The notes beneath the pieces were generated by a model. The model was not told the origin of the DNA and did no database searches. It saw only the letters and a program-made list of their open reading frames with translations. Positions 61,801-64,000 of a DNA stretch of 64,000 nucleotides are shown here, in pieces. The stretch lies in the NCBI GenBank assembly GCA_019914945.1, contig CM034106.1:9672001-9736000 (forward strand), written 5' to 3'. Positions within the stretch are counted from its first letter, which is position 1, and every line of letters starts with the position of its first letter. The translations under genes were made by a program, and so were the position numbers. Source of the DNA: Typha latifolia. Its lineage: Eukaryota > Streptophyta > Magnoliopsida > Poales > Typhaceae.

Positions 61801-62011
61801 TAGCATGATCATCATCTATCGCCTTCTCTTCTTCATCATGATCAAGGTAAACGAGGACGTGACCCCGTGGATTAGAGGCTACATTGCGAGAAAAAGGCTG
61901 CAGAAGATGAATAAGAAGAGTAAGCTGCAGACAAATGCTTCATTGGATATCGCCAATAGGGCACCTTCACTAAGAGGATATGTAGTTGAAACACAAGCTG
62001 CCTCTCCTTAG
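58894..62011 (+). CDS. ABCG11: ABCG half-transporter, ABCG11-like
   Basis: Ten exons: 58894-59298, 59395-59684, 59780-59951, 60036-60158, 60239-60367, 60457-60651, 60884-60970, 61054-61326, 61471-61578, 61658-62011; 711 residues. Nucleotide-binding domain first: Walker [10 protein letters not shown] (94-102), signature ISGGEKRR (about 200-207), Walker [11 protein letters not shown] (220-229) and switch His in SIHQPSSE. About six membrane helices follow ([92 protein letters not shown]), with the GQYQNDL loop before the last. Wording is close to Arabidopsis ABCG11, which exports cutin and wax precursors at the plasma membrane as a homo- or heterodimer. Both NBD and TMD look intact. Export of cuticular lipids is inferred from the family. 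Confidence 0.93.
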
Positions 62012-64000
62012 TAACAGATATATAGGAAAACAACTGAAGACTTTTCACATAGCATATATGATGCTGGGAGTGATCAAGCTGTGACCTTTCTTTTCTAAAT
62101 CTTCTTTTTAACCAAATGAGATGTCATTTTGTTGTTCATACAGTCCACAGATTGAAATTAAGATCTTGTTTCTTATTCACTTGATAGTGTGACAGGAAAG
62201 TTGAATGCAGAGGTAGCTGGTCGAGACTTATGACAAAAATGAATGAGAAGATAAAATTTACAGGGCCTAATGCATAGTAGGTGGCATAAAATCAAAGAAC
62301 ACTTTTTAATGCATAGTAGGTGATGCATACAACTAAAGATGATGGTGATTCAGAATCACATTAATGTATCATGTGGACCTTAATGCACTGCAGCTGCATG
62401 GACTAAGGTTTTCATTGCCTGCCTGGGTGCAAGTGATGCGGACATCACCGACAGATTATGCTGCAAAGATGTATATGCTTATTTACAGTTGTGATGTCTA
62501 TATATAGATTCATTTGTATTCAGGTAGAGTTTAACCAAAGAGTTGAGAATTTTGATTTATACAATTGGTGTGAAACTACTAACTTGAGGTTGAAGGTGTG
62601 AAACCCTATTCTTAATCGTCTCTTTCTCTCTATATTTTTTCCTAGAAACCTAGTGATACTTGTTTTACTATATTTACTGCCAGTACTGCAAATGGGTAGA
62701 TAGCTCCTAGGCTAACTTATGCGTTCAATATAGACACAATAAATATAGGTCAAGCATATTAATGGTGAAGTAGCTTTCTTGAAGAATTTACTGATCATAT
62801 ACTCCTAAGAATACCAAGTTGGACTTAACTTATCTTACATTATTTCCAGTGCTCGAGTTTTACTACTCTAACAGACACTGCAGAATATATAAGATGATCG
62901 GCGGCGAAGAACCATTCTGATGTTATTTGATTGAAGGAGTTGCCGTTTATGTTTTCACTTTTTTCTTTTCTTCCTACATGATGTTTAACATCACTCCTCT
63001 CCATTGAGGTAAAAAGATTAGAAGAGATTTCAATTACTAGATAAAACTTCACTGATCATGCACTGCAAAGAAACATGCAGAAGAGTCCAGAAAAAAGAAT
63101 TCAGCATCTTGAACTCAAATGTGAAGTAACAAATTATTTGAACTGGAAATAGGCAGAAGGCATTAAATGTTTCATCTGACCATCTCCTTTGAATCGAAGA
63201 AAAAGAGCATCCAACTACTAGATAATGTCCAACCTAATAAATATAGGAGTTAAGTGGAGCTATCAGATAATATGAAGTCAATCTAGTTTAGATGCTGCGA
63301 TTGCGAGATGAGATTATCAGATCATCAACATTGCAGGTAGAGAGTGGACAGTTACTACAAACAATTTGCATTTAGGTGCTACATCAAGGATAGCGAGAAT
63401 TATTATTATTTTTCTTTTTGAACATTTGAATCCTTGAAATTATGTAATCTACAATGGCTTTTTTCTTTCCTTTTTTGTTCTTAAACATTTGACTTCTTAA
63501 GGTGATTTTTTTAAGGTAAAACTCCTGGATACGGTTACAATAAGAGTCTGGTACACAAATGAGAAAAAATATTAAGCGACACTTTTTGACACAAGTCTCA
63601 ACAACATACAATAGTGAAACGAAGAGAAAGAAAAGAACAAATAGATAAGATATATCAACCATTATTATTATTGTGGGCCTGCGGAAGGAGTGGAAAAAAA
63701 ATATTTTCTCCCTTGCTTACAAATGGTTATAAAGTAAAGATGAGACTGAAAAATTTTCTCCTTTAATATCAGCAGCTAGGGAAGGATAGGGAAAGAAAGC
63801 TAGGCGGCCGCCTTAATTGGCGGCGTTGGAGAGAAAAAAATACTAAAATCCTTAAAATTACTTAAATATACATTTTTACAATGTATTTTCTTCTCAAGCG
63901 CTCTATATGCAAATAGGACTTTCACTTATATATTGATACAGAATAAAGAGAAGTTTGCATATTACACCCTGTGGTATATTGAAACATCCCACCGTCCCAC
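62012..64000. other. 3' flank, no gene recognised
   Basis: 3' untranslated region of the ABC transporter, then AT-rich sequence to the window edge. A GATGCATACTAGG / AATGCATAGTAGGTG motif is locally repeated at about 62270 and 62310. Frames on the minus strand at 62840 and 63384 look random. Confidence 0.5.

Overview
This is a plant nuclear genome window. Its genes have many introns with GT/AG borders, AT-rich spacers, (TA)n/(GA)n microsatellites, degraded LTR retrotransposons and DNA-transposon remnants. The encoded proteins are land-plant types: a TIC110 remnant, an ABCG11-like half transporter, an NHL protein, DUF789 and WAT1-related transporters. The second alpha-galactosidase reads like the rice enzyme and several first exons are GC-rich, so a non-grass monocot is my best guess. 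That guess is an inference with modest confidence. I found no CRISPR array, operon, phage or other exotic system. The genes are ordinary plant genes, and the unusual features are in the mobile elements, pseudogenes and local duplications.

Layout. 1-3562: a decayed Ty3/gypsy polyprotein interrupted by a 784-bp hAT-like element with a perfect 8-bp target duplication, then a Ty1/copia relic. 4359-6029 (-): the 5' part of a DNA ligase 1 gene with two plausible start codons (mitochondrial and nuclear forms); its catalytic exons are not in the window. 7194-10715 (+): DUF1308 gene, divergent from LIG1. 11128-11889 (-): NHL protein. 12.1-18.2 kb: transposon-rich, with a MITE, a second hAT-like copy and a 3.7-kb composite insertion carrying an LTR-like region with a cluster of perfect hairpins. 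18286-20306 (+): tiny G-patch protein. 22155-23631 (-): TIC110 pseudogene keeping only the first and last exons. 24900-26928 (+): LRR receptor pseudokinase. 27682-30120 (-): metallophosphoesterase.

31886-42700 (+): two tandem GH27 alpha-galactosidases, AGAL3-like then AGAL1/rice-like, with exactly matching 15-exon structures. 44140-47137 (+): chloroplast WAT1-related EamA transporter. 48454-51437 (-): DUF789 gene. 52.3-58.8 kb: gene-poor, with a SINE bounded by a 13-bp target duplication and a foldback MITE. 58894-62011 (+): complete ABCG11-like transporter. 62.0-64.0 kb: nothing recognisable.

The genes do not form a pathway. The two galactosidases share a biochemical role in cell-wall or raffinose-type galactoside hydrolysis. 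The rest are independent: replication, RNA processing, signalling, and plastid or cuticle transport. Every multi-exon model below was joined by hand at GT/AG borders and every complete model keeps an open frame to its stop codon; none is backed by transcript data.
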